DNA of 64,000 nt. It comes from Acidimicrobiales bacterium mtb01. Lineage in GTDB: Bacteria; Actinomycetota; Acidimicrobiia; Acidimicrobiales; Ilumatobacteraceae. The stretch covers positions 437,160 through 501,159 of the forward strand of contig NBNI01000006.1 in assembly GCA_004379135.1 (NCBI GenBank), read 5' to 3'. A model generated the notes under the pieces. The model worked only from the letters and a program-made list of their open reading frames with translations, made no database searches and was not told where the DNA came from. Position numbers and translations under genes: made by a program. This document shows, piece after piece, positions 35,865 to 44,267 of the stretch (its first letter is position 1; each line of letters begins with the position of its first letter).

Positions 35865-36422
35865 ATGGGTTTCCATCACGTCGCCATCGCCATTCGCGAC
35901 ACGGCCGCCAACTACGACTTCTACACCCGCGTCATGGGTTTCGAACTCGTGAAGACCGTGACCGCACCGACTCCGGAAGGCGGCTGGAGCAAGCACTTCT
36001 TCTACTCCACCGGCACCTCGCCGTCGGGCGAACAGGGAATGATCGCGTTCTGGGAGATCCACGACGAGTCGATCGGCACCGAGTTCGGTACCAACCTCAA
36101 CAAGAGTGCCGGCCTGCCGTGGTGGGCCAATCACCTCGCATTCGACGCCCCCACCCGTGACGACCTCGACCGCCATCGCGAACGCTGGCGCGAGTGCGGA
36201 TACACGGTGCTCGAAGTCGACCACGAGTTCTGCCACTCGATCTACATCCGCGACCCCGAGGGCAACACCGTCGAGTTCTGCCACACCGTGCGCGACTTCA
36301 CCGACGACGAGAAGAAGCACGCCATGGAGTTGCTCATGGATCCTCGGCCCGAGATGGAGAAGGCCTTCGGAGCCAAGATCTGGCAGCCCGAGGGTGACGC
36401 GATCCTGCTGCCGTCGGGCTGA
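35865..36422 (+). CDS. Glyoxalase/VOC-family protein
   Basis: 185 residues; a VOC fold with GFHHVAIAIRDTAANYDFYTRV at the N-terminus and metal-site-like NHLAFDAP and GNTVEFCH segments. Could be a dioxygenase, isomerase or epimerase; not assignable. Diverges from the small membrane gene and converges on dnaB with no spacer (36422/36423). Confidence 0.82.
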   Translation: MGFHHVAIAIRDTAANYDFYTRVMGFELVKTVTAPTPEGGWSKHFFYSTGTSPSGEQGMIAFWEIHDESIGTEFGTNLNKSAGLPWWANHLAFDAPTRDDLDRHRERWRECGYTVLEVDHEFCHSIYIRDPEGNTVEFCHTVRDFTDDEKKHAMELLMDPRPEMEKAFGAKIWQPEGDAILLPSG

Positions 36423-37844
36423 TCAGGACTCTTCGACGCGCTGACCCACACCGCGCGCCGCGTTCCGGAAAAGCGTGTGCTCGCCCTGGAACACCAACCG
36501 GATGTTGTCGAGTGCTCCCGCGCGGTGCTTGGCCACGATCAGGTCGGCCATGCCCTTCAGAGCCGGGTCGACCGCACCTTGCTTGGCCACTTCTTCGCGA
36601 TGGATGAACATGACGACGTCGGCGTCCTGTTCGAGTGAACCCGACTCGCGCAAGTCGGCCAGCACCGGCCGCTTGTCGGCGCGCTCCTCGAGACGACGGC
36701 TCAACTGACTGAGCGCCATGATCGGCACGTTCATCTCGCGAGCCAGCACCTTCAGGTTTCGGCTGATCTCGCTCACTTCGAGCTGACGGTTCTCGGCGCG
36801 CGCACCGCCGCTCATGAGCTGCAGGTAGTCGATCACGATCAAGCCGATCGACCCGTACCGCGCTTTCAGACGGCGGGCTTTGGCGCGGATCTCCATGACC
36901 GTCACGGCCGGGTTGTCGTCGAGGAACAATGGAACCTCGAGACGGCCGACGGCGTTGTTGACGTCGCTCCACTCGTTGCCGGTGAGATTGCCCGTTCGCA
37001 GTTTGCGGGTGTCGACGCGCGCCTCGGCCGACAGGATTCGCTGAGCCATTTCGCTGTGGCTCATTTCGAGCGAGAACACCAGCACGGGTTGACGCGTGTT
37101 GCGCGCAACGTACGTGGCGATGTTGAGGGCGAACGCCGACTTGCCCATCGACGGGCGCGCACCCACGATGATGAGAGACGCCGGCTGCAGTCCGAGCAAC
37201 AAAGCGTCGAGATCGTGGAATCCGGTGGCGGTTCCGGTGATGCTGGCCTTCTCGGTGTAGCGGCGTTCGAGTTCGTCGGTGGTGGTGCGCAGCACGTCCT
37301 TGATCTCGGCCACCGAATCGGTCACGCGCTCATCGGCCACCTCGAACACCTTCGACTCGGCCTGGTCGAGCGCCTTGGCCACGTCATCGGGTTCGGAATA
37401 GGCGAGCTCGGCGATCTCGCTGGCCACACCGATGAGTCGGCGCAGCGCCGAGGTGTCCATCACGATCTTCGCGTAGCGGCCAACGTTGCCGATGACGGGC
37501 GTGGTGTTCTGGAGATGGAGCAGGAAGTCGAGGCCGCCGATCTCGTCGAGCAGACCCACGCGACGCAACTCGTCGGCAACAGTGACCGCGTCGACGGGTT
37601 GACCGCCCGACAACAACGCGCGAATCGCGTCGAACACGTGCTGGTGCGCCGGCTTGTAGAAGACGTCGGGCAGCAGCCCCAGTTCGCTCACCGTGTTGAC
37701 CGCCTCGCGCGACAACAACAAGGCACCGAGCAACGACTCTTCGGCGCTCAGGTTGTGGGGCGGGACGCGATTGCTCGAAGCCGACCGGGGCGTGTTGCGT
37801 TGACCGCCACCTGAACGGGAAGAGGGCTGGTAGGTGTCGGACAT
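36423..37844 (-). CDS. dnaB: Replicative DNA helicase DnaB
   Basis: 473 residues. N-terminal domain (VPPHNLSAEESLLGALLLS), linker, RecA-like motor with Walker A GARPSMGKS and VIDYLQLMSG. No intein. Main replication-fork helicase; a DciA-like gene near oriC could load it. Located after rplI as in many bacteria, 161 bp downstream, in which a perfect hairpin lies. Confidence 0.97.
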   Translation of the reverse strand: MSDTYQPSSRSGGGQRNTPRSASSNRVPPHNLSAEESLLGALLLSREAVNTVSELGLLPDVFYKPAHQHVFDAIRALLSGGQPVDAVTVADELRRVGLLDEIGGLDFLLHLQNTTPVIGNVGRYAKIVMDTSALRRLIGVASEIAELAYSEPDDVAKALDQAESKVFEVADERVTDSVAEIKDVLRTTTDELERRYTEKASITGTATGFHDLDALLLGLQPASLIIVGARPSMGKSAFALNIATYVARNTRQPVLVFSLEMSHSEMAQRILSAEARVDTRKLRTGNLTGNEWSDVNNAVGRLEVPLFLDDNPAVTVMEIRAKARRLKARYGSIGLIVIDYLQLMSGGARAENRQLEVSEISRNLKVLAREMNVPIMALSQLSRRLEERADKRPVLADLRESGSLEQDADVVMFIHREEVAKQGAVDPALKGMADLIVAKHRAGALDNIRLVFQGEHTLFRNAARGVGQRVEES

Positions 37845-37949
37845 CGGTTACACCTTGCTGGACGGACCCTGTTGATCGCTAGGGGGACAGAGCTGTGATC
37901 TTGCTGTGGACAGAGGACCCGGATCTGTGGACAAGTCGGGGCCAGACGA

Positions 37950-37977
37950 CGATGCCCGGACCTGGGTCCGGGCATCG
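37950..37977. terminator. Perfect 13-bp hairpin after rplI
   Basis: CGATGCCCGGACC (37950-37962), a two-base centre, then its exact complement (37965-37977). It lies between rplI and dnaB on the minus strand. No T-run follows, so it may act as a weak terminator, RNA-stability element or binding site. Confidence 0.5.
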
Positions 37978-38005
37978 AGGAGAGCGGGCGACCATGCCCG
38001 CAGGA

Positions 38006-38452
38006 TCACTTGGAAACGACGTTGATCGTGATGAACGCCTGGACGTCGGCGTGCAACTTGGCGGCCACCGAGTACTCGCCCACCGTCTTGATGTGGTCGG
38101 GAACTTCGACCTTCTTGCGGTCGAGTTCGATACCCGACTGGGCCTGAACGGCCGCCACCACGTCGGCGGCGCTCACCGAACCGTAGAGACGACCCTCGGC
38201 CCCGGTCTTGACCTTGATCTCGATGGTCTTGCCGGTGAGGGCGCTGGCGACCGTCGTGGCCGACTCGCGATCGGCGGCATCGCGAAGATCGCGACGACGG
38301 CGCATGGCTGCGGCCTGCTGAACGGTTCCATCGGTGGCCGTGATGGCCAAACCGCGCGGGAGGAGGTAGTTGCGACCGTGACCATCGGCCACGTCGACGA
38401 TGTCGCCGCGCTTGCCGAGGCCGGAGATGTCGGAACGAAGAACAACTTTCAC
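38006..38452 (-). CDS. rplI: Ribosomal protein L9
   Basis: 148 residues. MKVVLRSDISGLGKRGDIVDVADGHGRNYLLPRG is the L9 signature (split here: MKVVLRSDISGLGKRGD, then GRNYLLPRG), followed by the usual long helix and C-terminal domain. It follows rpsR by 2 bp in the rpsF-ssb-rpsR-rplI operon. Confidence 0.97.
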   Translation of the reverse strand: MKVVLRSDISGLGKRGDIVDVADGHGRNYLLPRGLAITATDGTVQQAAAMRRRRDLRDAADRESATTVASALTGKTIEIKVKTGAEGRLYGSVSAADVVAAVQAQSGIELDRKKVEVPDHIKTVGEYSVAAKLHADVQAFITINVVSK

Positions 38453-38454
38453 GA

Positions 38455-38847
38455 TCAGGCCTCCCCGTCCTCGGTGCCCTCGACCTCGGTGCTCTCGACC
38501 TGATCGTCGAGCACGACCTCGGGAGCCCGCTCGCTCGCACCTTCGGGAGCCGGACCACGGCGCGGTCCGCGACCGACCGAGGCGACGCGCTTGGTGTACG
38601 GCAAGAGGGCCATTTCGCGGGCGTTCTTGACCGCGTTGGCCAACTCACGCTGCTGCTGCACCGTGGTGCCATTGATCTTCTGACCGCGGATCTTCGAGCG
38701 GTCGGACATGAATCGCTGCAGGAGGTTGATGTCCTTGTAGTCGATGTAGTCGACCTTCTCGGCCGACAGGATGTTGGCCTTCTTCTTGATCTTGCGGCCG
38801 GCGTCCTTGGGGGCCCGGCCACGCATCGGCTTCTTGGTGTTGCTCAT
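38455..38847 (-). CDS. rpsR: Ribosomal protein S18 with extended tails
   Basis: 130 residues; the S18 core ([35 protein letters not shown]) is clear, but S18 is usually 75-90 residues. Extra: a basic N-terminus (about 25 residues) and a roughly 40-residue acidic C-tail rich in Glu/Asp/Pro (about 90-130). No CxxC zinc motif (C- form). The tail is unusual and its role unknown. Confidence 0.95.
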   Translation of the reverse strand: MSNTKKPMRGRAPKDAGRKIKKKANILSAEKVDYIDYKDINLLQRFMSDRSKIRGQKINGTTVQQQRELANAVKNAREMALLPYTKRVASVGRGPRRGPAPEGASERAPEVVLDDQVESTEVEGTEDGEA

Positions 38848-38877
38848 TGAGTGTGGTGTCCTTGGTGCTGGGTTCGA

Positions 38878-39321
38878 TCAGAACGGTTCTTCGTCGGGAT
38901 AGTCGGCGGGGGCCGGAGCCGGGGCGCTGGAACGGCCACCGGAGTAGCCGCCACCCTCGCCGCCGCGACCGGGCGTGCGCTCGACGGATGCGGTGGCCCA
39001 GCGCAGCGAGGGTCCGATCTCGTCGGCAACGATTTCGACCGCGGTGCGCTTGCCGCCTTCACGTGCCTCGTACTCGCGCACGTCGAGACGACCGGTGACG
39101 AGCACGCGGCTTCCCTTGGTGAGCGAGGCCGCGATGTTCTCGGCCAACTGATCCCAGGCGACCACGTTCATGAACGAGGTCTGTTCTTGCCATTCACCGT
39201 TGACCTGGTAGCGGCGGTTGACGGCCAACCCGAGGGTGACCGTGGGCTTCCCCGACTGGGTGAAGCGAAGTTCGGGATCGCGGGTCAAATTGCCCACGAC
39301 GGTGATGGAATTGGATGCCAT
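38878..39321 (-). CDS. ssb: Single-stranded DNA-binding protein
   Basis: 147 residues. OB fold (MASNSITVVGNLTRDPELR, NGEWQEQTSFMNVVAWDQLAEN split as shown), Gly-rich linker, and an acidic tip ending DEEPF that recruits partner proteins. AGGAG 6 nt before ATG. Second gene of the rpsF operon. Confidence 0.97.
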   Translation of the reverse strand: MASNSITVVGNLTRDPELRFTQSGKPTVTLGLAVNRRYQVNGEWQEQTSFMNVVAWDQLAENIAASLTKGSRVLVTGRLDVREYEAREGGKRTAVEIVADEIGPSLRWATASVERTPGRGGEGGGYSGGRSSAPAPAPADYPDEEPF

Positions 39322-39356
39322 GGTGATGCTCCTGCTGGAAGGTGTGACCGGCTGAC

Positions 39357-39680
39357 TCAGGCCGCCACGAGACCCCGGCGGGCCGCTTCGGCCTCGGGGA
39401 GACGCAGCAACTTGTGACGCAGAACGTCGTCAGCGATACGCAACGAACGCTCGAGTTCGTCGAGTGCGCCACCAGCGGCGGCGATGTTGAAGACGACGTA
39501 GAAGCCGTCTTCCTTCTTCTTGATGGGATACGCCAAGCGGCGCTTGCCCCACCAATCGGCCTTGCCATGCACGTCTCCACCGGCGGCCTTCACGGCCTTG
39601 GTCACGGTGGCGACCCACTGCTGGGCGACGGGCTCTTCGAGCGAACCGTCGAGGATGATCATCAATTCGTAGCCACGCAT
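39357..39680 (-). CDS. rpsF: Ribosomal protein S6
   Basis: 107 residues; MRGYELMIILDG start and KRRLAYPIKKKEDGFYVVF core are S6. First gene of rpsF-ssb-rpsR-rplI. GGAGGT ribosome site 10 nt upstream. The leader may be controlled by S6:S18 as in other bacteria. Confidence 0.97.
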   Translation of the reverse strand: MRGYELMIILDGSLEEPVAQQWVATVTKAVKAAGGDVHGKADWWGKRRLAYPIKKKEDGFYVVFNIAAAGGALDELERSLRIADDVLRHKLLRLPEAEAARRGLVAA

Positions 39681-39800
39681 CGGCGCGTGAACCTCCCTTC
39701 GGACTCGCGACCCTGGTGTGGGAAGCGGGGCCCCTTGCGGGGCAGGGTGACTATGGACCTCGGAAGCCTACCGGCGGCTTGGTGAGGTTGGACGGGGACG
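39681..39800 (-). promoter_or_regulatory. rpsF leader with a GNRA-capped hairpin
   Basis: On the minus strand a GCCCC-GCAA-GGGGC hairpin occupies 39743-39730, upstream of the ribosome site. A second short stem AAGCC/GGCTT (about 39781-39765) encloses a CCG. Bacterial rpsF leaders often carry an S6:S18-binding RNA with a conserved CCG; the match here is suggestive only. Between 39801 and 39878 nothing else is seen. Confidence 0.35.
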
Positions 39801-39878
39801 AACTCGAGCACCTGGACAGAATGCCGAGGGGGTGTGGCACGGGCGCTCCATGGGGAGACCGACGAAGAAAAGCGCTGG

Positions 39879-40520
39879 TTAGGGCCGAGTGAGGCGCACG
39901 ATCGACGCCGAGATCAGACCGACGCCGGCCGAGACTGCGCCCTCGTGGGTGGTGAGTCGGCCACCCGAGCGGAGGATTCCGGTGAACGCCCGCTCGCGAT
40001 CGCCCTGGAACACCAGGGCCGGACCGCCCGAATCTCCCAGTCCCCACAACATGGCGACCAATCCGATGATGATCGCCACCACGCAGAACGGAACCGCGAG
40101 GGTTTCGCGCGGCATTCTCGACGCCAGGACCAACGAGAAGACGGCGCTCAGGAGCAGCAGGACACCGACGGCACCAACCGCGATGAGGAGGTGCTGCACC
40201 ATGGCCGATGCCCCGAAGCCACCCTCGTCACCGCAGTCGACCATGGCGCGGGCCGGTGCGCTCGGGTCGTCTACTGGAGACGACTGCAGGAGAACGCAAT
40301 CGCGGCCATCCGATGCGACCGGCTGGCCGTCGACGAACGACACCGAGAACGGGTCGCCGAAGGCCCCGGCGATGAGGAGCCCGATGGAGGCCAGGAAGAT
40401 CATGACCAATCCGAGCAGTGCATCGAACTGGAGTCGGCGGCTCGCCTCGTACGGCAACCAATTGCTGCGCCGTGAACGACGCGAACGCTTCACACCCTTC
40501 GATCCGGTGAAGTCGACCAC
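39879..40520 (-). CDS. Hypothetical four-helix membrane protein
   Basis: 213 residues from GTG 40520. A Lys/Arg/Ser-rich N-terminus (KGVKRSRRSRR) precedes four predicted helices (LLGLVMIFLASIGLLIAG; LLIAVGAVGVLLLLSAVFSLVLA; FCVVAIIIGLVAMLWGLG; AGVGLISASIVRL). An extracytoplasmic loop holds two Cys. No family recognised. 8 bp after the DUF5318 gene. Confidence 0.65.
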   Translation of the reverse strand: MVDFTGSKGVKRSRRSRRSNWLPYEASRRLQFDALLGLVMIFLASIGLLIAGAFGDPFSVSFVDGQPVASDGRDCVLLQSSPVDDPSAPARAMVDCGDEGGFGASAMVQHLLIAVGAVGVLLLLSAVFSLVLASRMPRETLAVPFCVVAIIIGLVAMLWGLGDSGGPALVFQGDRERAFTGILRSGGRLTTHEGAVSAGVGLISASIVRLTRP

Positions 40521-40528
40521 GCCGACTC

Positions 40529-40978
40529 TCAGCCCACTCGCCGGCGGCCGCGTTGGCCCCCGATCGGTATCGCGCGCACGAGATAGTGCCAGCGGCACTG
40601 GCAGCAGGCTTCCACCACGTACGCCGTGAGTTCTTCGGGGCGCCGGTGGAAGGCGGCCAATTCCTTGTCGTCGGCGGCGAGGCGCCCATGAGCCGGCAGT
40701 TTCGGACCGAACACGTAGGTGACGAGGACGAGGTTGTCCTCGGCGCAGATCGGACACGGCGTGGTGGTCGGCTTGCCCACCGAACGAGCCGCCCGCACGA
40801 GTTCGGGGTGCGCGTCGCACACTTCCTCGCGGCCGAGGCGACCGCGGTGGAACTCGTTGATGGTGGCCCGACGCGCCATGCGGTGGTCGACGAGACCGCC
40901 GCGCATGGATGAGAAGCCGCGGAAAGCGCCGGTGCCGAAACCCGTCGAACGGGAACCTTGCGATCGGCGGTCGGACAT
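40529..40978 (-). CDS. DUF5318-family protein
   Basis: 149 residues. A CPIC and a CCQC pair suggest a zinc ribbon (TTPCPICAEDN and EACCQCRWHYL). The family is widespread in actinobacteria next to pcnA/origin genes, with no known function. ATG 40978 is 10 bp after the pcnA stop, with a TAGTCT box at 40991-40986. Confidence 0.8.
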   Translation of the reverse strand: MSDRRSQGSRSTGFGTGAFRGFSSMRGGLVDHRMARRATINEFHRGRLGREEVCDAHPELVRAARSVGKPTTTPCPICAEDNLVLVTYVFGPKLPAHGRLAADDKELAAFHRRPEELTAYVVEACCQCRWHYLVRAIPIGGQRGRRRVG

Positions 40979-40985
40979 CGTCAGC

Positions 40986-40991
40986 AGACTA
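40986..40991 (-). promoter_or_regulatory. Putative -10 box overlapping the pcnA stop
   Basis: TAGTCT on the minus strand; its TAG is the pcnA stop. Ends 7 nt before the DUF5318 ATG. Confidence 0.45.
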
Positions 40992-42407
40992 GCCCTCGGT
41001 CGAGGTGGCCCGTTGCGCCCACCACTCGTCGAGACGACGCCGGATCTCATCGTCGCCGACGAGCCCTTCGTCGAGACGAATCTCGAGCAGGAAATCCAAT
41101 GCCTCTCCGACCGCTCGCGACGGCGACAAACCGAGGTGCTGCATCACGGCGACACCATCCATCTCCGGTCGGATCGCCTCGAGCTCCTCTCGCGCCGCCA
41201 ACGACGCGATGCGGCTCTCGAGTTCGTCCATGCGCTGGGCCAGGCGAAGCGCCTTCTTCTCGTTGCGCGTGGTGCAGTCGCAGCGCGTGAGCACGTTCAA
41301 TTCGTCGAGCAGCGGACCGGCGTCGTTCACGTAACGGCGCACGGCCGAATCGGTCCAGCCCATCTGGTACGTGTGGAAGCGAAGGTGGAGGCGCACGAGT
41401 TCGGTCACGTCGTCGATGTCCTCGTTGGGGAACCGAAGCGCGACGAGGCGTTTGCGCGTCATCTTCGCCCCGACCACGTCGTGCATGTGGAAGGTCGTCC
41501 CCTTGCCTTGCAGATACCCACGGGTCTTCGGCTTGCCCACGTCGTGGAACAACGCAGCCAGACGCGTCTTGCGGAAATCGAAGTCGGCGTGCGCATCGGG
41601 TCGCACGTTCTCGATCACGGCGAGCGTGTGGGTGAGCACGTCCTTGTGGCGGTGGATCGGATCGTGTTCGAGGCGCATGGCCGGCAGTTCGGGAAGGAAG
41701 AGGTCGGCCAGACCGGTCTCGACCAGGAACCAGAGGCCGGCCGACGGAGCATCCACCACGATCAACTTGTTGAGTTCGTCGCGAATCCGCTCGGCCGACA
41801 CGATCTCCAGACGATCCTTCATCCGGTGGACGGCCGCCACCAATTCGGGGACCGGCGTCATCTGGAATCGGGCGATGAAGCGCGCCGCGCGCATCATGCG
41901 CAGAGGGTCGTCGCTGAAACTGATGTCCGGGTCGAGCGGAGTTCGCAGGACTCGGGTCATCAAGTCGGCGGCTCCGCCGAACGGATCGACGAGGGTCGGC
42001 GAATCGGCCGTCACCTCCAGTGCCATCGAGTTGACGGTGAAGTCGCGCCGCGACAAGTCGGTCTCGATCGCGTCGGCGAATTCGACATCGGGTTTGCGAG
42101 TGTCGGGGTGGTACGCCTCGGCGCGATGCGTCGTGATCTCGTACACCCGCGTGCCCTTGCGGGCACCGATCGTCCCGAACTTCTCGCCTTGCGTCCACAC
42201 CGCATCGGCCCACGGCGCGATGATCTTCTTGATCTCGTCGGGACGCGCGTCGGTCGTGGCGTCGTAGTCGAGACCGTCGAAGTCGAGACCTCCCAAGAGA
42301 TCGCGGACGGTGCCACCAACCAGATAAAGACGCTGACCAGCCGCACGAAAGAGCGCCGCCACGTCGGCGACTTCGGACAGAACAGGCGCGAAGCGCTCGG
42401 GGACCAC
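40989..42407 (-). CDS. pcnA: CCA tRNA nucleotidyltransferase
   Basis: 472 residues. Class II nucleotidyltransferase: VGGTVRD and DYDATTDA motifs in the head, followed by the neck and an HD domain (RLAALFHDVGKPKT). Repairs or adds 3' CCA of tRNAs. GTG start at 42407, TAGCCT box 6 nt upstream. Matches the pcnA that opens the origin-proximal cluster in mycobacteria. Confidence 0.93.
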   Translation of the reverse strand: MVPERFAPVLSEVADVAALFRAAGQRLYLVGGTVRDLLGGLDFDGLDYDATTDARPDEIKKIIAPWADAVWTQGEKFGTIGARKGTRVYEITTHRAEAYHPDTRKPDVEFADAIETDLSRRDFTVNSMALEVTADSPTLVDPFGGAADLMTRVLRTPLDPDISFSDDPLRMMRAARFIARFQMTPVPELVAAVHRMKDRLEIVSAERIRDELNKLIVVDAPSAGLWFLVETGLADLFLPELPAMRLEHDPIHRHKDVLTHTLAVIENVRPDAHADFDFRKTRLAALFHDVGKPKTRGYLQGKGTTFHMHDVVGAKMTRKRLVALRFPNEDIDDVTELVRLHLRFHTYQMGWTDSAVRRYVNDAGPLLDELNVLTRCDCTTRNEKKALRLAQRMDELESRIASLAAREELEAIRPEMDGVAVMQHLGLSPSRAVGEALDFLLEIRLDEGLVGDDEIRRRLDEWWAQRATSTEG

Positions 42408-42413
42408 GGCGTC

Positions 42414-42419
42414 AGGCTA
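42414..42419 (-). promoter_or_regulatory. Putative -10 box of a leaderless promoter (pcnA)
   Basis: TAGCCT on the minus strand, ending 6 nt before the GTG at 42407. Confidence 0.45.
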
Positions 42420-42431
42420 CGACGAACGGGG

Positions 42432-43451
42432 TCAGGCGACGAGGAGTCCGCGTTCGATCCAGTAGCGGCGGATGCGCTCGATCATCTGCTCGGCGAGCGG
42501 CGAGCCCAGGGTGGCCGATTCCTCCGGTCGACTCGCTGAATCGAGAAGTGCGCCGACCGTCGCCGTCGTCGACAGCCGCAGCGCGTCGAGGTCGTAACCG
42601 CCTTCGAGCATGACGAGTCGCCGCCCGGCCGGGGCGAGGGGAAGCAACCGCGCCACGATGTCGTTGTAGTCACCCGCGGTCAACGACATGTCGGTGATCG
42701 GATCGGCTCGATGCGCGTCGAATCCGGCCGAGATCACGAGCCAGGTCGGAGCGAACGCGCGACAGATCGGAAGCACCAGTCGATCGATCGCACGCAAGTA
42801 ATCGACACCTGTCGAACGAGGCGGCAACGGAATGTTCAAGGTCGTTCCGACCGCGTCGCCGGCGCCGACCTCCTCGAACCACCCCGTACCGGGATAGAGC
42901 GGCCACTGGTGCATCGACACGAACATCACGCGAGGGTCGGCCCAGAACACGTCCTGTGTTCCGTTGCCGTGGTGAGCATCGAAGTCGACGATCGCGACGC
43001 GCTCGCCACGCTCGGCCAGTTCGGCGGCGGCCACCGCGACATTGGACAGCAGACAGAATCCCATGGTGTCGGCGCGCGTCGCGTGATGGCCCGGCGGGCG
43101 AACCGCACAGAACGCCGACGTCCCGCGACCCGCCATGAGTTCGTCGATGGCGGTGAGGCCCGCACCGGCGGCGAGTCGCGCGGCTTCCCAGGAACCCGAA
43201 CTGGCCACTGTGTCGGCGTCGAGGCGTCCACCTCCCGAACGTGAAACCGACTCGACCTTGTCGACGAGTGCCGATCGGTGCACCCGAAGCAACTGCTCAC
43301 GGGTCGCCGCCCTCGGAACGATGGGATCGAGGGAATCCGCGAACACCTGGGCTCCGTCGAGCACGGCACCGAGGCGCTCGGGTCGTTCGGGATGACGAGG
43401 CCCGACGACATGGCCGAGATACGCCTCGTGCGTCGCGAACAACACCGTCAT
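42432..43451 (-). CDS. Histone deacetylase-family amidohydrolase
   Basis: 339 residues from ATG 43451. Zinc ligands and catalytic region: RPPGHHA, DFDAHHGNGTQ, SAGFDAH. Bacterial members remove acetyl groups from lysines, polyamines or acetoin-related compounds. Divergent with an acetyltransferase across only 24 bp, which suggests an acetylation/deacetylation pair, but their substrates are unknown. Upstream in-frame codons extend into the acetyltransferase and are rejected. Confidence 0.9.
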   Translation of the reverse strand: MTVLFATHEAYLGHVVGPRHPERPERLGAVLDGAQVFADSLDPIVPRAATREQLLRVHRSALVDKVESVSRSGGGRLDADTVASSGSWEAARLAAGAGLTAIDELMAGRGTSAFCAVRPPGHHATRADTMGFCLLSNVAVAAAELAERGERVAIVDFDAHHGNGTQDVFWADPRVMFVSMHQWPLYPGTGWFEEVGAGDAVGTTLNIPLPPRSTGVDYLRAIDRLVLPICRAFAPTWLVISAGFDAHRADPITDMSLTAGDYNDIVARLLPLAPAGRRLVMLEGGYDLDALRLSTTATVGALLDSASRPEESATLGSPLAEQMIERIRRYWIERGLLVA

Positions 43452-43459
43452 CGCCCGCG

Positions 43460-43469
43460 ACGCTACCGT
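43460..43469. promoter_or_regulatory. Overlapping divergent -10 boxes
   Basis: ACGCTACCGT holds TAGCGT on the minus strand (43465-43460), 8 nt before the deacetylase ATG, and TACCGT on the plus strand (43464-43469), 6 nt before the acetyltransferase GTG. The two promoters would share bases. Confidence 0.45.
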
Positions 43470-43475
43470 TCTGAC

Positions 43476-44267
43476 GTGATCACCGGCCTGCGTCAACGGC
43501 GCCGCGACGGACTTCCGCGTCTGCTCGACGACGGCCGCACGCGAGCGCGGCTGCGCCCCTGGCCCCACCAGTCCCGTATCGCACAACTCATCCTCACCGA
43601 CCACACGAAGGCTCCCACTGTCGCGACCCTCCTCACGTGGCTCGCGGTCGCACGCGATCACGGGTTCGACAGCATTCGAACCGGGGCGTTGTCCGACTCG
43701 GCGACCCCTCCGTTCGTCGAGTTGGGCTTCGAGTCCATCCAACGTCTGGCCTTGCTGCGTCTCGAACTCGACCGACACAACGACGATCTCGACACCGAAC
43801 TGCACGGTTCGTCCCGCGCCGCACGCCACGAACTGCGAGCCGTTCGCGGATCGCGACAGATCGCGACTCTGGCCCGCATCGACCGCGCCGCGTTCGTCGA
43901 CGGCTGGGATCTCGATGCCACGGGCATCGTCGACGCGTGTCGGGCCACACCACAACATCGTGTTCGACTGGCCGTCACCGCGAACGACGATCCTGCCGGC
44001 TACATGATCACCGGACGCAACGGAGCCGCCGGCTTCATCCAACGCCTCGCGGTCCACCCCGATCACGAGGGTCGCGGTGTCGCGACATCGCTTCTCGTGG
44101 ACGGTCTCACGTGGCTGCATCGTCGACGCGTCGAGGACGTGCTCGTCAACACGAACTTCGACAACGAACGTGCCCTCGACCTCTACCGGCGATTCGGATT
44201 CGAGTCGCTCGACGAAAGTTTGTCCGTTCTCGCCCTCGATCGACTCGCCGTCGGGTCGTCACGATGA
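43476..44267 (+). CDS. GNAT-family N-acetyltransferase
   Basis: 263 residues from GTG 43476. The C-terminal GNAT domain shows IQRLAVHPDHEGRGVATSLL (acetyl-CoA motif A, R-x2-G-x-G/A like) and VNTNFDNERALDLYRRFGF. The N-terminal half is less conserved. The stop overlaps the next ATG, so it leads an operon toward the DUF6049-type protein. Confidence 0.86.
   Translation: MITGLRQRRRDGLPRLLDDGRTRARLRPWPHQSRIAQLILTDHTKAPTVATLLTWLAVARDHGFDSIRTGALSDSATPPFVELGFESIQRLALLRLELDRHNDDLDTELHGSSRAARHELRAVRGSRQIATLARIDRAAFVDGWDLDATGIVDACRATPQHRVRLAVTANDDPAGYMITGRNGAAGFIQRLAVHPDHEGRGVATSLLVDGLTWLHRRRVEDVLVNTNFDNERALDLYRRFGFESLDESLSVLALDRLAVGSSR

Noticed and set aside
36423-37844. Intein in dnaB, also considered in gyrB and clpC
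   Set aside because: All three align through their Walker and neighbouring motifs with normal lengths and no inserted block.
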